62,843 nucleotides of DNA from the NCBI GenBank assembly GCA_017615055.1, contig JAGAAW010000043.1, positions 1-62,843 on the forward strand, given 5' to 3'. The DNA comes from Fibrobacter sp. (GTDB taxonomy: Bacteria > Fibrobacterota > Fibrobacteria > Fibrobacterales > Fibrobacteraceae). Numbering within the stretch: the first letter of the stretch is position 1; each line of letters opens with the position of its first letter. The notes under the pieces are model-generated. The model was not told where the DNA came from and did no database searches. It was given only the letters and a program-made list of their open reading frames with translations. A program made the translations under genes and the position numbers. Positions 1-8,719 of the stretch are shown piece by piece.

Positions 1-2268
1 GAATACTTCCAGAAAATCGCCAAGCAGCTGCAGGCCAACAAGCCCGCCACCTGCACAGATTCCAAGTTCACCCTGCTCAAGGTGCTAGAATACTGGGTGC
101 GCTTCTTGCAGGTAAATCCCAACTACCTGAACCCCCAGGCAATTGTCGGCCTGATGGATTTCGATACCCAGGTAGAACTCGTGCGCGCCCTCGCCCAGCT
201 TGACAAGGACAACAAGCGCGAAACTGCCGCCGCCATCGAATCCCGTGGTAACTACTGCGGCATATACGGCGCCGCATTCCTGAGGAAGTACCCCCACGGC
301 GACTACCAGCGCCATGTCCCGCAGTGCATCGAGAACATCCAGCACCTCCGCAAGGATATCTTCCCCACCGAGGAATGGAAGAACTTCACCGACATCGTTA
401 TCCCCATGTTCATGACCTTCGCATGGAAGGAACTCAACAAGGGCATCAACGATGACGACCAGACCATGCAGCGCGTCGACAACCTGCAGAAGATGTTCCA
501 CCTGAACGACGACGAAATCGAGATTATCCTTTACCTGTGGCTGCAGGAATACGACGAGATGGAAGTCAATGGCGTCAAGAAGCGCCTCACTAGCGGATTA
601 AGGTCCCGCTTCACGGAAAAGGATCTTGAACTCATCCCCATCGCCACCGGGCTCGACAAGAACCGCATTGCCGAACTGACCAACAGCAACGCGGCTATCT
701 CGAAGCTCGGGATTCTTAACAGCGAGTTCGACCTGGACGGTGATATCATGCGCCACCTGAACGGCCAGAACGAAATCCTCAACGTCGGTGACATCGAAAT
801 CGCCGAGCCCTCCAACATTCCGTACAAGAACCTCGCGAAGGACCGCCCCGAGGCGGACACGCTCGTGTACCTGCTCAAGAATCACGACTACAACAAGCCG
901 CTCAACATACTCTTCTACGGCCGCGCAGGCACCGGCAAAACGGAACTCTCCAGGGCGCTCGCGAAGGAACTCGGCATCACCATGTACACGGTCAAGGCGT
1001 CCACGGGTAACGACCGCTACGGTGACGGTACCGGAGTCGGCGATACCATACTGCGCCGCCGTGTGCGCATGCTCCGCCTCGCCTCGTGGCAGTGCGAAAA
1101 TTCCAGGTCCGTCATCCTCGTCGACGAGGCCGACCAAATGCTGAACTGGCTCGAGAAGGGCATGCTCAACATGCTGATGGAAGATATCCACACGCCCATC
1201 ATCTGGATTTCGAACTCGTTGCACTTTGTTGAGGAAAGCACCCGCCGCCGCTTTGACTTCTCGATGGAATTCAAGAACTTCTCCGCCGACAAGCGCGCAA
1301 GCCAGCTGCATTCCGTGCTCGACACGCTCCATGTTCCCGACATGATCAGCGATGAGGATGTCAAAGCCATCGCCGCAGAATATCCCGTAACCGTCGGCGG
1401 CTACACCAAGGCAATCCAGAACGCCATTCCCGCTGCCAAGCAGGGCAATGGCGATGTAATCTCCATCATCCGCAAGACGCTCGATGCACACGCGAACCTG
1501 CTCGACATTACCTGCGACAACACCCGCGAAAAGACGACTCACGCGCCCAACTACGCGCTCGCCGGCATCAATATCGACCAGAACGTCGACGACATTCTCG
1601 AAATCGCCGGGAACTTCAACAGCATCTGGGACAAGCTCGACGGCAACGGGGCCGCCCAATCCCTCAACATGCTGCTCTACGGCGCCCCCGGCACCGGCAA
1701 GACTGAATTCGTGCGCTACATTGCGCGCAAGCTGAACAGGAACCTCGTCATCAAGCGTGCGAGCGACCTGCTCGGAATGTACGTCGGCCAGACCGAAGCC
1801 AACATCAAGGCCGCCTTCGAGGAAGCCGAAGAAAGCAAGGCCATCCTCTTCTTCGACGAGGCCGACAGCTTCCTCAATGACCGCGGCAGCGCCGACCGCA
1901 ACTTCGAAGTGCAGCAGGTGAACGAACTCCTCACCCAGATGGAAAACTTCAACGGCATCTTCATCGCGGCCACCAACTTCAGCGAACGCCTCGATACCGC
2001 ATCGCGCCGCCGCTTCGCCGTCAAGGTCAAGTTCGACTACCTGACCCGCGAAGGAATCGAGACCGTATGGAAGTCGTTCTTCCCCAAGCTCGAATGCCCC
2101 GCACAGATTAAGGGCATGACTAAGCTTGCTCCGGGTGACTTCAACGCAGTCTATACCCAGCTGCGCTACCTGCCCGCAAGCAAGCTCACCGCCGAATGCA
2201 TTGCAAACGCCCTCGAAAGGGAGGTCGAGGCGAAAGAAGGCGGCAGCTCACGCCGCATGGGGTTCTAG
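1..2268 (+). CDS. tandem-AAA ATPase, 5'-truncated by window edge
   Basis: The frame is open from base 1, so the true start lies outside the window; a GTG at 82 is internal. The visible 755 residues hold an alpha-helical N-terminal region and two AAA modules. Module 1 has Walker A GRAGTGKTE and Walker B SVILVDEADQ. Module 2 has the canonical GAPGTGKTE, ILFFDEADSF, an ATN sensor-1 and a SRRRF arginine motif. Tandem-AAA proteins usually remodel protein complexes; the substrate here is unknown. It is a clear full-length paralogue of 48522-50855, sharing the YEYW-like N-terminal region, both Walker motifs and a C-terminal RRMGF/GRTMGL-like end. It converges on the kinase/phosphatase operon. ATPase fold is certain; role is inferred. 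Confidence 0.9.
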   Translation, partial: EYFQKIAKQLQANKPATCTDSKFTLLKVLEYWVRFLQVNPNYLNPQAIVGLMDFDTQVELVRALAQLDKDNKRETAAAIESRGNYCGIYGAAFLRKYPHGDYQRHVPQCIENIQHLRKDIFPTEEWKNFTDIVIPMFMTFAWKELNKGINDDDQTMQRVDNLQKMFHLNDDEIEIILYLWLQEYDEMEVNGVKKRLTSGLRSRFTEKDLELIPIATGLDKNRIAELTNSNAAISKLGILNSEFDLDGDIMRHLNGQNEILNVGDIEIAEPSNIPYKNLAKDRPEADTLVYLLKNHDYNKPLNILFYGRAGTGKTELSRALAKELGITMYTVKASTGNDRYGDGTGVGDTILRRRVRMLRLASWQCENSRSVILVDEADQMLNWLEKGMLNMLMEDIHTPIIWISNSLHFVEESTRRRFDFSMEFKNFSADKRASQLHSVLDTLHVPDMISDEDVKAIAAEYPVTVGGYTKAIQNAIPAAKQGNGDVISIIRKTLDAHANLLDITCDNTREKTTHAPNYALAGINIDQNVDDILEIAGNFNSIWDKLDGNGAAQSLNMLLYGAPGTGKTEFVRYIARKLNRNLVIKRASDLLGMYVGQTEANIKAAFEEAEESKAILFFDEADSFLNDRGSADRNFEVQQVNELLTQMENFNGIFIAATNFSERLDTASRRRFAVKVKFDYLTREGIETVWKSFFPKLECPAQIKGMTKLAPGDFNAVYTQLRYLPASKLTAECIANALEREVEAKEGGSSRRMGF

Positions 2269-2280
2269 AAAACCACAAAG

Positions 2281-2309
2281 ACCCGCCTTTGATAGGCGGG
2301 CCTTTTTGT
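2281..2309 (+). terminator. Rho-independent terminator, possibly bidirectional
   Basis: Stem CCCGCC/GGCGGG followed by CCTTTTTG, 13 nt after the AAA gene stop. The opposite strand reads a hairpin ending in a weaker T tract, so it may also end the convergent operon. Confidence 0.8.
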
Positions 2310-2327
2310 AAGCACAGCGAGAAGCTC

Positions 2328-3614
2328 CTAGCAAAAGCAGGAAATCAGGCACCCCAGAAAAACCATGGAGAAGAATATCGTATAGCCCTTCCCATGATCC
2401 TTATCGAAAAAAACTTCCTTCTCGATACGCTCCTTGTATATGCAGAATACACACGCAAACAGCACTAGGCCCGCAGAAAAGACTTCCAGGATATCAAAAA
2501 TAAAATCCCCTACTACGCTATTGACGTAGTGTACGTCAATCACAATAAGGACTAGGGAAACGACCAACCCGCCAATAGCAAGTGGTGCCAACACATCGCT
2601 ATCTAAATCCGGTTCCGAGCCGTCGTACCGAAAAGCCATCGCCAAAAACACCAACGCAACTATATCAAGGAAAACGTAGGCGATACAGCCCAGAAAGATA
2701 TAGTCGAAGGTCTTATCGAAATCCGCGAAGAAATGGAGGTAGTTTGTACTAAAAATCGTTATTGCGATCAAGACATACAGGGCTCTCGAGAAGAACGCAT
2801 AATTCTGCTTCCTGTGCAGGATATATTCTTCCTGTGCAAGTGCCATCTCCTGGCGCCGTTCCTTTTCATACTGCTCCTGGGCTTTCTTGTCGGCAGCCTC
2901 CCGCTGCAGCCTTAGAGCCTCGCTCCTAGTCATCGCCTCCATCTTTTGGGTCTGCGCGATCACCCGCTTTCTTTCTGCTTCACGGCGCTCCATTTCACGC
3001 TGGTGTTCGCGTTCCTTGGCAAGTTCCTCTTTTTTCAGGCGTTCCATCTGCGCGGTCTGCGCGCGCATCTCCGCCTCCTGCAGCTCTATTTTCCTCTGGT
3101 GTTCCCTTTCCTTCGCCTGTTCCTCGAGTTCTTTTGCAGCCTTTCGCTTTTCTATTTCAATGCGGGCGAGTTCCTGTTCAAGCTGCAGCTTCTCCCGCTT
3201 GATTTCATTAGCGCGCTGTTCACGCTGCAGGCGCGATTCCGCTTTTTTATCTTCGCGCCGTTCCTGATCTTGCATCTGCAGGAGACGGATGCTGGCCTGT
3301 TCCATTTGCTCGCATTCGGCAAGCGACAGCGCCCAACCTCCCAGCGCTTTCTGGAAACGGCGGTAGACGGGCTCCCCATTCGTATAGTACTTTTTGCACT
3401 GCTTTACAAAGTCCGAAAAAATAGCCGCGTTATTCGGGCTATTTTCCAGCTTTAGGCAAAGATCCGCACAACGCTTGGGGTCGTACGTCTTCTTTTGATA
3501 AAAAGTTGACAGGTTTTCGTATGCACGCAGCTCATCATCTGGAAACTGGTCTTTTTCCTTATCCAATCTCTCTACAACAGCACGCCACTTGTCTTTTTGA
3601 ATGGAGATACTCAT
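2328..3614 (-). CDS. coiled-coil protein with C-terminal membrane segments
   Basis: 428 aa. Residues about 95-260 are a highly charged Glu/Lys/Arg/Gln coiled coil rich in EREHQR-type heptads. The last ~150 residues carry about four or five hydrophobic helices, starting near NYAFFSRALYVLIAITIF and ending at the C-terminus. This suggests a membrane-anchored scaffold with a long cytoplasmic arm. Its ATG overlaps the stop of the kinase gene by 4 nt (ATGA), so it is translationally coupled as the last gene of the TerY-P operon. I do not recognise the family. By context it may anchor or be a substrate of the kinase/phosphatase pair; that is inference. Confidence 0.85.
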   Translation of the reverse strand: MSISIQKDKWRAVVERLDKEKDQFPDDELRAYENLSTFYQKKTYDPKRCADLCLKLENSPNNAAIFSDFVKQCKKYYTNGEPVYRRFQKALGGWALSLAECEQMEQASIRLLQMQDQERREDKKAESRLQREQRANEIKREKLQLEQELARIEIEKRKAAKELEEQAKEREHQRKIELQEAEMRAQTAQMERLKKEELAKEREHQREMERREAERKRVIAQTQKMEAMTRSEALRLQREAADKKAQEQYEKERRQEMALAQEEYILHRKQNYAFFSRALYVLIAITIFSTNYLHFFADFDKTFDYIFLGCIAYVFLDIVALVFLAMAFRYDGSEPDLDSDVLAPLAIGGLVVSLVLIVIDVHYVNSVVGDFIFDILEVFSAGLVLFACVFCIYKERIEKEVFFDKDHGKGYTIFFSMVFLGCLISCFC

Positions 3615-5134
3615 TTCCCAGCCAACTGAACAACCGCAAGACGTGCACCCGTTTCCTTTTCAGCATAGGAGAAGAGGATTTGCGTTCCGTCCTTGAGGAC
3701 AATAAAATCTCCCGGTTTCTTATGGACTCGATTTCCATCCCTTTCGATTTCATACAAGTCCGGAAGCTTCTCGTTGACCAGGAGCCAGTTACCCTTATGG
3801 AATTCAAAATAACCCACCCTGCGCATGTCTTCGGCAGGAAGCTTTTCGCTAAGAACAACGCGCTTGTTGACATGCCATTTCTGCAGACTCTGGCCTTTCC
3901 ATACCATTACCTGGTAATTTTCCGGGACAAATTTCTTCTGGACCGCATTGTAATTGTACATTTCAAGCTTCGGGACAATCCCCTGGTACGCTGTTCCGCA
4001 GAAAGGACAAACCGGCCTTTTCGAATTATCAAAAACAAAATACTTTCCGGTGCACTTGGGGTTAGAACAAGGTAACAGGCGGTCAATCGTCTTCAGGATA
4101 GCGGCCTCCCAGTCACCCGGAAGCGGGCGCTTGGTAGGATTCTTTAGCCCGTCGATAAAGGCCCTTTCAAACTGCTTTGCCAGAAACTCGCCCGCAATCT
4201 TTTCGGCAGAGAACTTCTGCAGGTCAATCCAGGGCATGCTCTTCGCGTATTCCTCGGCACCGTATTCACGTTTCATGTTCTTGTTACGGTTGTCCGTGGG
4301 GTGCTCGATGTATAGGGGGTCCTTGCCCATCAGCAGTGTCTCCTCGTCCTCGGCATCGTCATCGCCAAAGAAGCGGCCTCCCCTTAGCGGGTGCCTATGC
4401 AGGAGGTACATGTAGATCAACACCGCCAATGCATGACGGTCCGTGAGCTGCGTCGGCAAAACCTTTTTCGGCTTAGAGTCGTCGCTCACGATTTCGGGCG
4501 CAATGAACCCCGCCGTGCCCAAGACATCCGGAGGGAATTTCCCCGGTACGACAAGCCCATCGACATCGATTACGTTAAGGTTACCGCCTTCCGGGTCGAT
4601 AAGCACGTTCTTGTACGACAAGTCGGAATGCGCCAGGCCGGCCATGTGCAACCGTCGCATCGCACGGGCAAGCTTCAGGCTAATGCGCATATACTGCAGA
4701 AAATCACCCTTTTCACGCGGGTCGATATTGCGGAACAGCTTCAGGTCCGTAAACCACTGTGCATTCTTTTCACCGCCCTTACGGTTCTTGTCGTGCTTAA
4801 AGAAAAAATTGCTCGGGTAAACGGGCATCGTAAACCCGATTCTCTTTTGCCCGTCTATCTGGCACTCCACAATCTTGTCGGGCCAGCAGAAAAGGTTTTT
4901 CCAGTAATCACCGCCGATCTGCCCAAAAATATCGTCACGATATTTCCCGACCAGAGCCTCCAGGCGCTGGATTGCCGTGTTATCCGGCATCTTGTGGAAA
5001 AGGGCCACCACGTACTTCTTGTCAGGCGCAAAAAACACCTGCTTCATGGTCCCACTCGGAGCATCATTCTTAAAGACAAACGGGATGGTTTTCCCATCAC
5101 GCGTTTTCGCGTTCACGACAGTATTGTCTTCCAT
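3611..5134 (-). CDS. protein kinase with C-terminal zinc ribbon (TerY-P kinase)
   Basis: 507 aa. A kinase fold is shown by HSDLSYKN (residues 169-176, catalytic-loop equivalent of HRDxxxxN) and DVDG (190-193, DFG equivalent), followed by GTAGFIAPE, the activation-segment end. A C-terminal zinc ribbon (CSNPKC...CPFCG, about residues 356-380) leads into a roughly 120-residue beta-rich tail. Kinases with C-terminal ribbons are standard members of TerY-P triads, where a vWA protein, a PP2C phosphatase and a kinase form a phosphorylation switch linked to stress or conflict responses. It lies 7 nt downstream of the phosphatase gene. Family assignment is firm; substrate unknown. Confidence 0.9.
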   Translation of the reverse strand: MEDNTVVNAKTRDGKTIPFVFKNDAPSGTMKQVFFAPDKKYVVALFHKMPDNTAIQRLEALVGKYRDDIFGQIGGDYWKNLFCWPDKIVECQIDGQKRIGFTMPVYPSNFFFKHDKNRKGGEKNAQWFTDLKLFRNIDPREKGDFLQYMRISLKLARAMRRLHMAGLAHSDLSYKNVLIDPEGGNLNVIDVDGLVVPGKFPPDVLGTAGFIAPEIVSDDSKPKKVLPTQLTDRHALAVLIYMYLLHRHPLRGGRFFGDDDAEDEETLLMGKDPLYIEHPTDNRNKNMKREYGAEEYAKSMPWIDLQKFSAEKIAGEFLAKQFERAFIDGLKNPTKRPLPGDWEAAILKTIDRLLPCSNPKCTGKYFVFDNSKRPVCPFCGTAYQGIVPKLEMYNYNAVQKKFVPENYQVMVWKGQSLQKWHVNKRVVLSEKLPAEDMRRVGYFEFHKGNWLLVNEKLPDLYEIERDGNRVHKKPGDFIVLKDGTQILFSYAEKETGARLAVVQLAGK

Positions 5135-5141
5135 GATTACC

Positions 5142-6602
5142 TCAATAGATTAAAGCGATGGTTCTGTCATCATGATGCCCTTCTTCGTAGAAATCTAGCC
5201 ATTTTACAAGCAAGTCATCCCGAGAAGACTCCGATTTCGCGTTAATGACATCCTCTTTCAATTCCTGCCAAAGTTTTTCCCACAATTCCAATTTTTTCAA
5301 ATTGTTATCCGTTCCAAACTTCGGATCGCTGACGCCATCCGTCATGCTCATCAGGCAGTCAAAATCTTCTATCCAAGAACAGAGCGTTCTTGATTCCATT
5401 ATCTTTTCTTGTTCTTCCTGCGTCTTTCCCCAAATTTCGGGCATAGTCGCAAACCTGGTTTCACCGACCTGTTCCCCGCCATCAGGGGTCGAAAGCGAAA
5501 TAAACTCGCCCTTCGATAGCATTCCTATGGCGCCATCGCCAATATACGCAGAAACAACAAGATATTGCTGGCCAATCTTCTTTACCAAGACGCCCAAGAA
5601 GGTACAGGCATATTTCTTTATGCTCCTTTCCTTAGCATGGGCCTCTTCGTAAATCTTCTTGTAACCCTCATACGCAGCGTTCCATATAATACGCTGCCCC
5701 TTCTTTTCGATATCCGACTTCATGGGTATGCAGCGGGATAGCGCGAACATATTCGCCAGGTCTTCGCGACGCAGCAGGTTGCTCGCCCTTTCGACAAAGG
5801 TATCGCACATGATATGCGAGCCCTTTCGTGAAAATTCAGCAGAGCCCGCGCCATCGGATACTGCAACTATGTACCAATCGACATCATCCAGATAACAGCA
5901 CTTGAAGCTATCGTCCCTAAACAAGCCCTTATGCGCATGCGAACGACCACGCAAGCTTGCGGCAACAACCGACTTCAGGCGCTTCCCTTCCGGCAACAGC
6001 AAGAACTTGTCCTGGTCCTCGACAAAGTATTCGCCATTCTTGTCTGTCGGGAGATTCTTCCACATCGACTTGGGGGACGCCTTTATATTCAAAAGCGGAA
6101 TACAGAGAGAATCCTTTTTCAGGGTTTTCTCGTCTTTTTCAACCTCATAATCAATATGGAGATCAATTTTCCCTTCGCTTGCGGGCGTACCTGAAAGTCG
6201 CCAGAGGCCGTCTTCCTTGCGTGCCATGGATATCTCCTTGCAAGAAAGGCCATAGTCCAGGATTTTTACGCAGGGCCACTTGTTATCAAGCCTTAAGTCC
6301 AGTTCCTTTGAAATAGGGGACCCGGACACGCCGGCGTTGAGGCACACCATACCCAGGTAGAACTTCCTAAAGGCAAGTTCTTCCGGCAAATCATGAACCG
6401 GCATAACCGGCTCTTGAGCAGAAGCTGGCGCAGTCGGCTCCTGAGCGGGAACCGGCTCTTGGGCAGAAACTGGCGCAACCGGCTCCTGAGCGGGAACCGG
6501 CTCTTGGGCAGGAACTGGCGCAACCGGCTCCTGAACAACTTCAGGAGCCTTATTCTCGGCTTGCTGCGGTTCCTGTTTTTCAGGGACGTTATCTGTTTCC
6601 AT
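5142..6602 (-). CDS. PP2C-family protein phosphatase with Pro/Glu-rich N-terminus
   Basis: 486 aa. The PP2C metal-binding motifs are present: YIVAVSDGAGSAEFSRKG (first Asp motif), YIGDGAIG, SMTDGVSDP and the terminal HHDDRTIALIY. This predicts a Mn/Mg-dependent Ser/Thr phosphatase opposing the adjacent kinase. Residues 24-67 are a low-complexity AQEPV repeat, and about 130 residues without recognised homology precede the catalytic domain. The start ATG at 6602 lies 3 nt after the stop of the upstream vWA gene. No signal peptide is visible, so it is cytoplasmic. Confidence 0.92.
   Translation of the reverse strand: METDNVPEKQEPQQAENKAPEVVQEPVAPVPAQEPVPAQEPVAPVSAQEPVPAQEPTAPASAQEPVMPVHDLPEELAFRKFYLGMVCLNAGVSGSPISKELDLRLDNKWPCVKILDYGLSCKEISMARKEDGLWRLSGTPASEGKIDLHIDYEVEKDEKTLKKDSLCIPLLNIKASPKSMWKNLPTDKNGEYFVEDQDKFLLLPEGKRLKSVVAASLRGRSHAHKGLFRDDSFKCCYLDDVDWYIVAVSDGAGSAEFSRKGSHIMCDTFVERASNLLRREDLANMFALSRCIPMKSDIEKKGQRIIWNAAYEGYKKIYEEAHAKERSIKKYACTFLGVLVKKIGQQYLVVSAYIGDGAIGMLSKGEFISLSTPDGGEQVGETRFATMPEIWGKTQEEQEKIMESRTLCSWIEDFDCLMSMTDGVSDPKFGTDNNLKKLELWEKLWQELKEDVINAKSESSRDDLLVKWLDFYEEGHHDDRTIALIY
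6402..6533 (-). repeat. 45-bp tandem repeat encoding PVPAQE / APVSAQE
   Basis: About three units of 15 codons encode alternating PAQEPV and APVSAQEP peptides within the phosphatase N-terminus. It is a flexible Pro/Glu linker and likely length-variable by replication slippage. Confidence 0.8.
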
Positions 6603-6605
6603 AAA

Positions 6606-7244
6606 TTACACCAAGGTGATTTCTGGAGGAGGAGGAGGCAGCTGGTCGATAGAGGACACTTCCATGTTGGCGGCACCAACGCTTGCAGACGCGGCAGCGA
6701 TAGATGCAGACACCCACTTGAAGAACGCGGCGAACGCAGCGGAATCGGCCGTGCTCAGCTGGACGACAGCCTCAGTAATCTTCGAAAGTTCAGCCGTATT
6801 GGCATCGATGCCGGCAGCGCAGGCAACAACGATACCCCACTTGCGGGTTTTGAATTCCGCAATACCCCTATCCAGGTTGTCCGTCGATTCGCCGTCAGTC
6901 ATAAGGAACACGAGGGGCTTCCAGTCGCCCTTGGTTTCCGGAGTATTCTTCTGGACTTCCTTGTCGGCACACTGCTTGACGAAGGACAGGGCTTCGCCCA
7001 TCGAGGTCATGCCACCCGCGGAGAGCGGCGGCATGTTGAACTGGCCAAGGCTTGTCAGCGGCACGAGCTGTTCCACATTACTTGCAAAAGTGATAACGCT
7101 CAGGTATGCCGACTCCATGGCCTGCGGATCGTTGTTCAATGCGCTCACCAGGGTCTGAACGCCATTCTCTACGGCAACGATCTTTTCACCGGACATGGAT
7201 CCGGAAACATCGACGAGAATGTATACGGGTAATCTTCTAGCCAT
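6606..7244 (-). CDS. TerY-type vWA domain protein (second copy)
   Basis: 212 aa, almost entirely one vWA domain. The MIDAS motif DVSGSMSG is at residues 10-17, with the conserved threonine in GGMTSMGEAL and the aspartate in MTDGESTD. It ends in a proline-rich LPPPPPEITLV tail shared with its neighbour. TerY-like vWA proteins are metal-binding adaptors in tellurium/stress and TerY-P systems. It sits 3 nt upstream of the phosphatase and 21 nt downstream of a paralogue about half identical in sequence. A role in assembling the kinase/phosphatase complex is inferred from the known triad. Confidence 0.92.
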   Translation of the reverse strand: MARRLPVYILVDVSGSMSGEKIVAVENGVQTLVSALNNDPQAMESAYLSVITFASNVEQLVPLTSLGQFNMPPLSAGGMTSMGEALSFVKQCADKEVQKNTPETKGDWKPLVFLMTDGESTDNLDRGIAEFKTRKWGIVVACAAGIDANTAELSKITEAVVQLSTADSAAFAAFFKWVSASIAAASASVGAANMEVSSIDQLPPPPPEITLV

Positions 7245-7265
7245 CTTGGCTCCTTTGTTGAGTTG

Positions 7266-7895
7266 TTAAATAAGTATAATTTCTGGAGGGAGAGGGGGCA
7301 GCTTTTCACTGAAATCCGCACCGGCACCGACACTTGTAGAAGCGGTGGAAATGGATGCGGACACCCACTTGAAAAACTCGATCAAAGCGGTTTCTGAATC
7401 ATCCTTCAGGCGAACTACCGTTGACGTAATCTTGGACAACTGCTCTACATTAGCCTTTTCACCTATAGCGCATGCCACGACATTACCCCACTTGCGCTGG
7501 TTAAACGCTTTGGAGACCTTGGTAATCGCATCCGTCGAGCCACCATCGGCCATAATAAATACAATCGGGCGCCAATCCCCCTTTGCCTCGGGAGTGTTCT
7601 TCCGGACTTCGCGATCCGCACATTCCTTCAGGAAGGTCAGGGCCTTCCCCAGATAGGTGCGCCCGCTCGCCTTCAGTTCCGGCAAGTTCCAATGAAAAAG
7701 GTCTGACAAGGGAACCACCTGTTTCACCTCTGTCGCAAAGGTAATGACGCTGATAAACGCTGTTTCCAATGCCATCGGCTCGCGTTTCAAGGACTCGACA
7801 AGCTCCTTTATACCGCGTTCTACAGTAGCAATCTTATTACCCCTCATCGAGGAAGATGTGTCCACCAACAAATACACCGGCAATCGACGAAACAT
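7266..7895 (-). CDS. TerY-type vWA domain protein (first gene of operon)
   Basis: 209 aa vWA protein, tandem duplicate of the next gene. MIDAS is DTSSSMRG, with GRTYLGKAL and MADGGSTD as the other metal-site loops and the same LPPLPPEIILI tail. It begins the kinase/phosphatase operon. Its upstream region has a TATATT -10 near 7946-7952 and an AT-rich leader, and lacks the 19-bp operator found later in the window. Two TerY copies in one triad is a mild elaboration of the usual single copy. Confidence 0.92.
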   Translation of the reverse strand: MFRRLPVYLLVDTSSSMRGNKIATVERGIKELVESLKREPMALETAFISVITFATEVKQVVPLSDLFHWNLPELKASGRTYLGKALTFLKECADREVRKNTPEAKGDWRPIVFIMADGGSTDAITKVSKAFNQRKWGNVVACAIGEKANVEQLSKITSTVVRLKDDSETALIEFFKWVSASISTASTSVGAGADFSEKLPPLPPEIILI

Positions 7896-8065
7896 AGATA
7901 TCCCTTATATAAGCTACTTTCCCTACCGAAACTAGCCATAACAATATATACTAATTTTTACAAAGCGAACAAAAAAATTCATTTTTTTCTAGAAAAAAAC
8001 GCGTCCATACCCCTATTTGACGAATACCGCCATAATAACGATATAGTCAAAAAAAGGGGTATTTT

Positions 8066-8626
8066 ATGAATTCCGTTACCGTAATTTTCTCTAACATGGG
8101 CGACACCGACACGCTCGTACTCAAGCATATCTGGGAAGGATTGCCCAACGTGAAAGTCGTCGAAGTCAACGGCCACAACGGGCCCTGGGCAAAGAAGGTT
8201 AACAGCGCCATTCTTGCAGAGAAGGACACGCTCATCCTCTGCGGGCACGGCTACCCGAGCGGCCTGCTTTCGCCGCAGAGCCACGGCGAGCCGCTCATTG
8301 TTTCCGAAAGGAACGTGCGGTTCATCAAGGCGAAGCGCGTCATCGGAATCTGGTGCCATGCGTCGTCATTCGCCCAAAGCATGAACCTGAACGGGTTCTT
8401 CTCCTCGATGTTCATCAGCAATCCCGTCGAGGCGCTCGTCAACAACTGCCCAAAATCCAACGGCGAGATCATCACCCGCGAGGAGATTCTGTTCGGCAAG
8501 CGGCTGAACAAGCTTATCGCAAGCGACACGCCCATGAGTGAATGGAAGGACAAGCTCATCGACCAAGCCGACATGAGCATCGATGTCGTGAGGTTCAACT
8601 ACAAGGGACTCACGTATTTGGGGTAA
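8066..8626 (+). CDS. small protein with caspase-like (clan CD) His/Cys arrangement
   Basis: 186 aa, no signal peptide, transcribed divergently from the TerY-P operon. Hydrophobic strand DTLILC runs into GHG (His61-Gly62). After 35 residues a second hydrophobic strand, RVIGIW, runs into CHAS (Cys97). Clan CD peptidases (caspase, gingipain, CHAT) have exactly this strand-HG and strand-C dyad at similar spacing. The N-terminal SVTVIFSN fits the first strand of that fold. I do not recognise a named family, and the protein is shorter than most caspases. A cytoplasmic protease or a non-catalytic relative is the inference; the dyad itself is read directly. Confidence 0.75.
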   Translation: MNSVTVIFSNMGDTDTLVLKHIWEGLPNVKVVEVNGHNGPWAKKVNSAILAEKDTLILCGHGYPSGLLSPQSHGEPLIVSERNVRFIKAKRVIGIWCHASSFAQSMNLNGFFSSMFISNPVEALVNNCPKSNGEIITREEILFGKRLNKLIASDTPMSEWKDKLIDQADMSIDVVRFNYKGLTYLG

Positions 8627-8668
8627 AATCAATCCCTGCCACATTCCGGTCTGAAGCCGGAATAAAAA

Positions 8669-8698
8669 AGGCCCGTCGGCATGAACGCCGGCGGGTCT
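8669..8698 (-). terminator. terminator between convergent genes
   Basis: Stem CCCGTCGGC/GCCGGCGGG (8672-8695) with a loop of about 6 nt. The minus strand continues into CCTTTTTTA, so it mainly ends the BspA-like gene; the plus-strand tail is weak. Confidence 0.75.
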
Positions 8699-8719
8699 TA
8701 GTAGTATATATAGTGTTAG

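Noticed and set aside
1511..1529. TGCGACAA match resembling the regulon operator
   Set aside because: It lies inside the AAA coding sequence with no second arm and no -10 at 9 nt. Similar coding matches at about 60366, 60605 and 60720 were rejected for the same reason.
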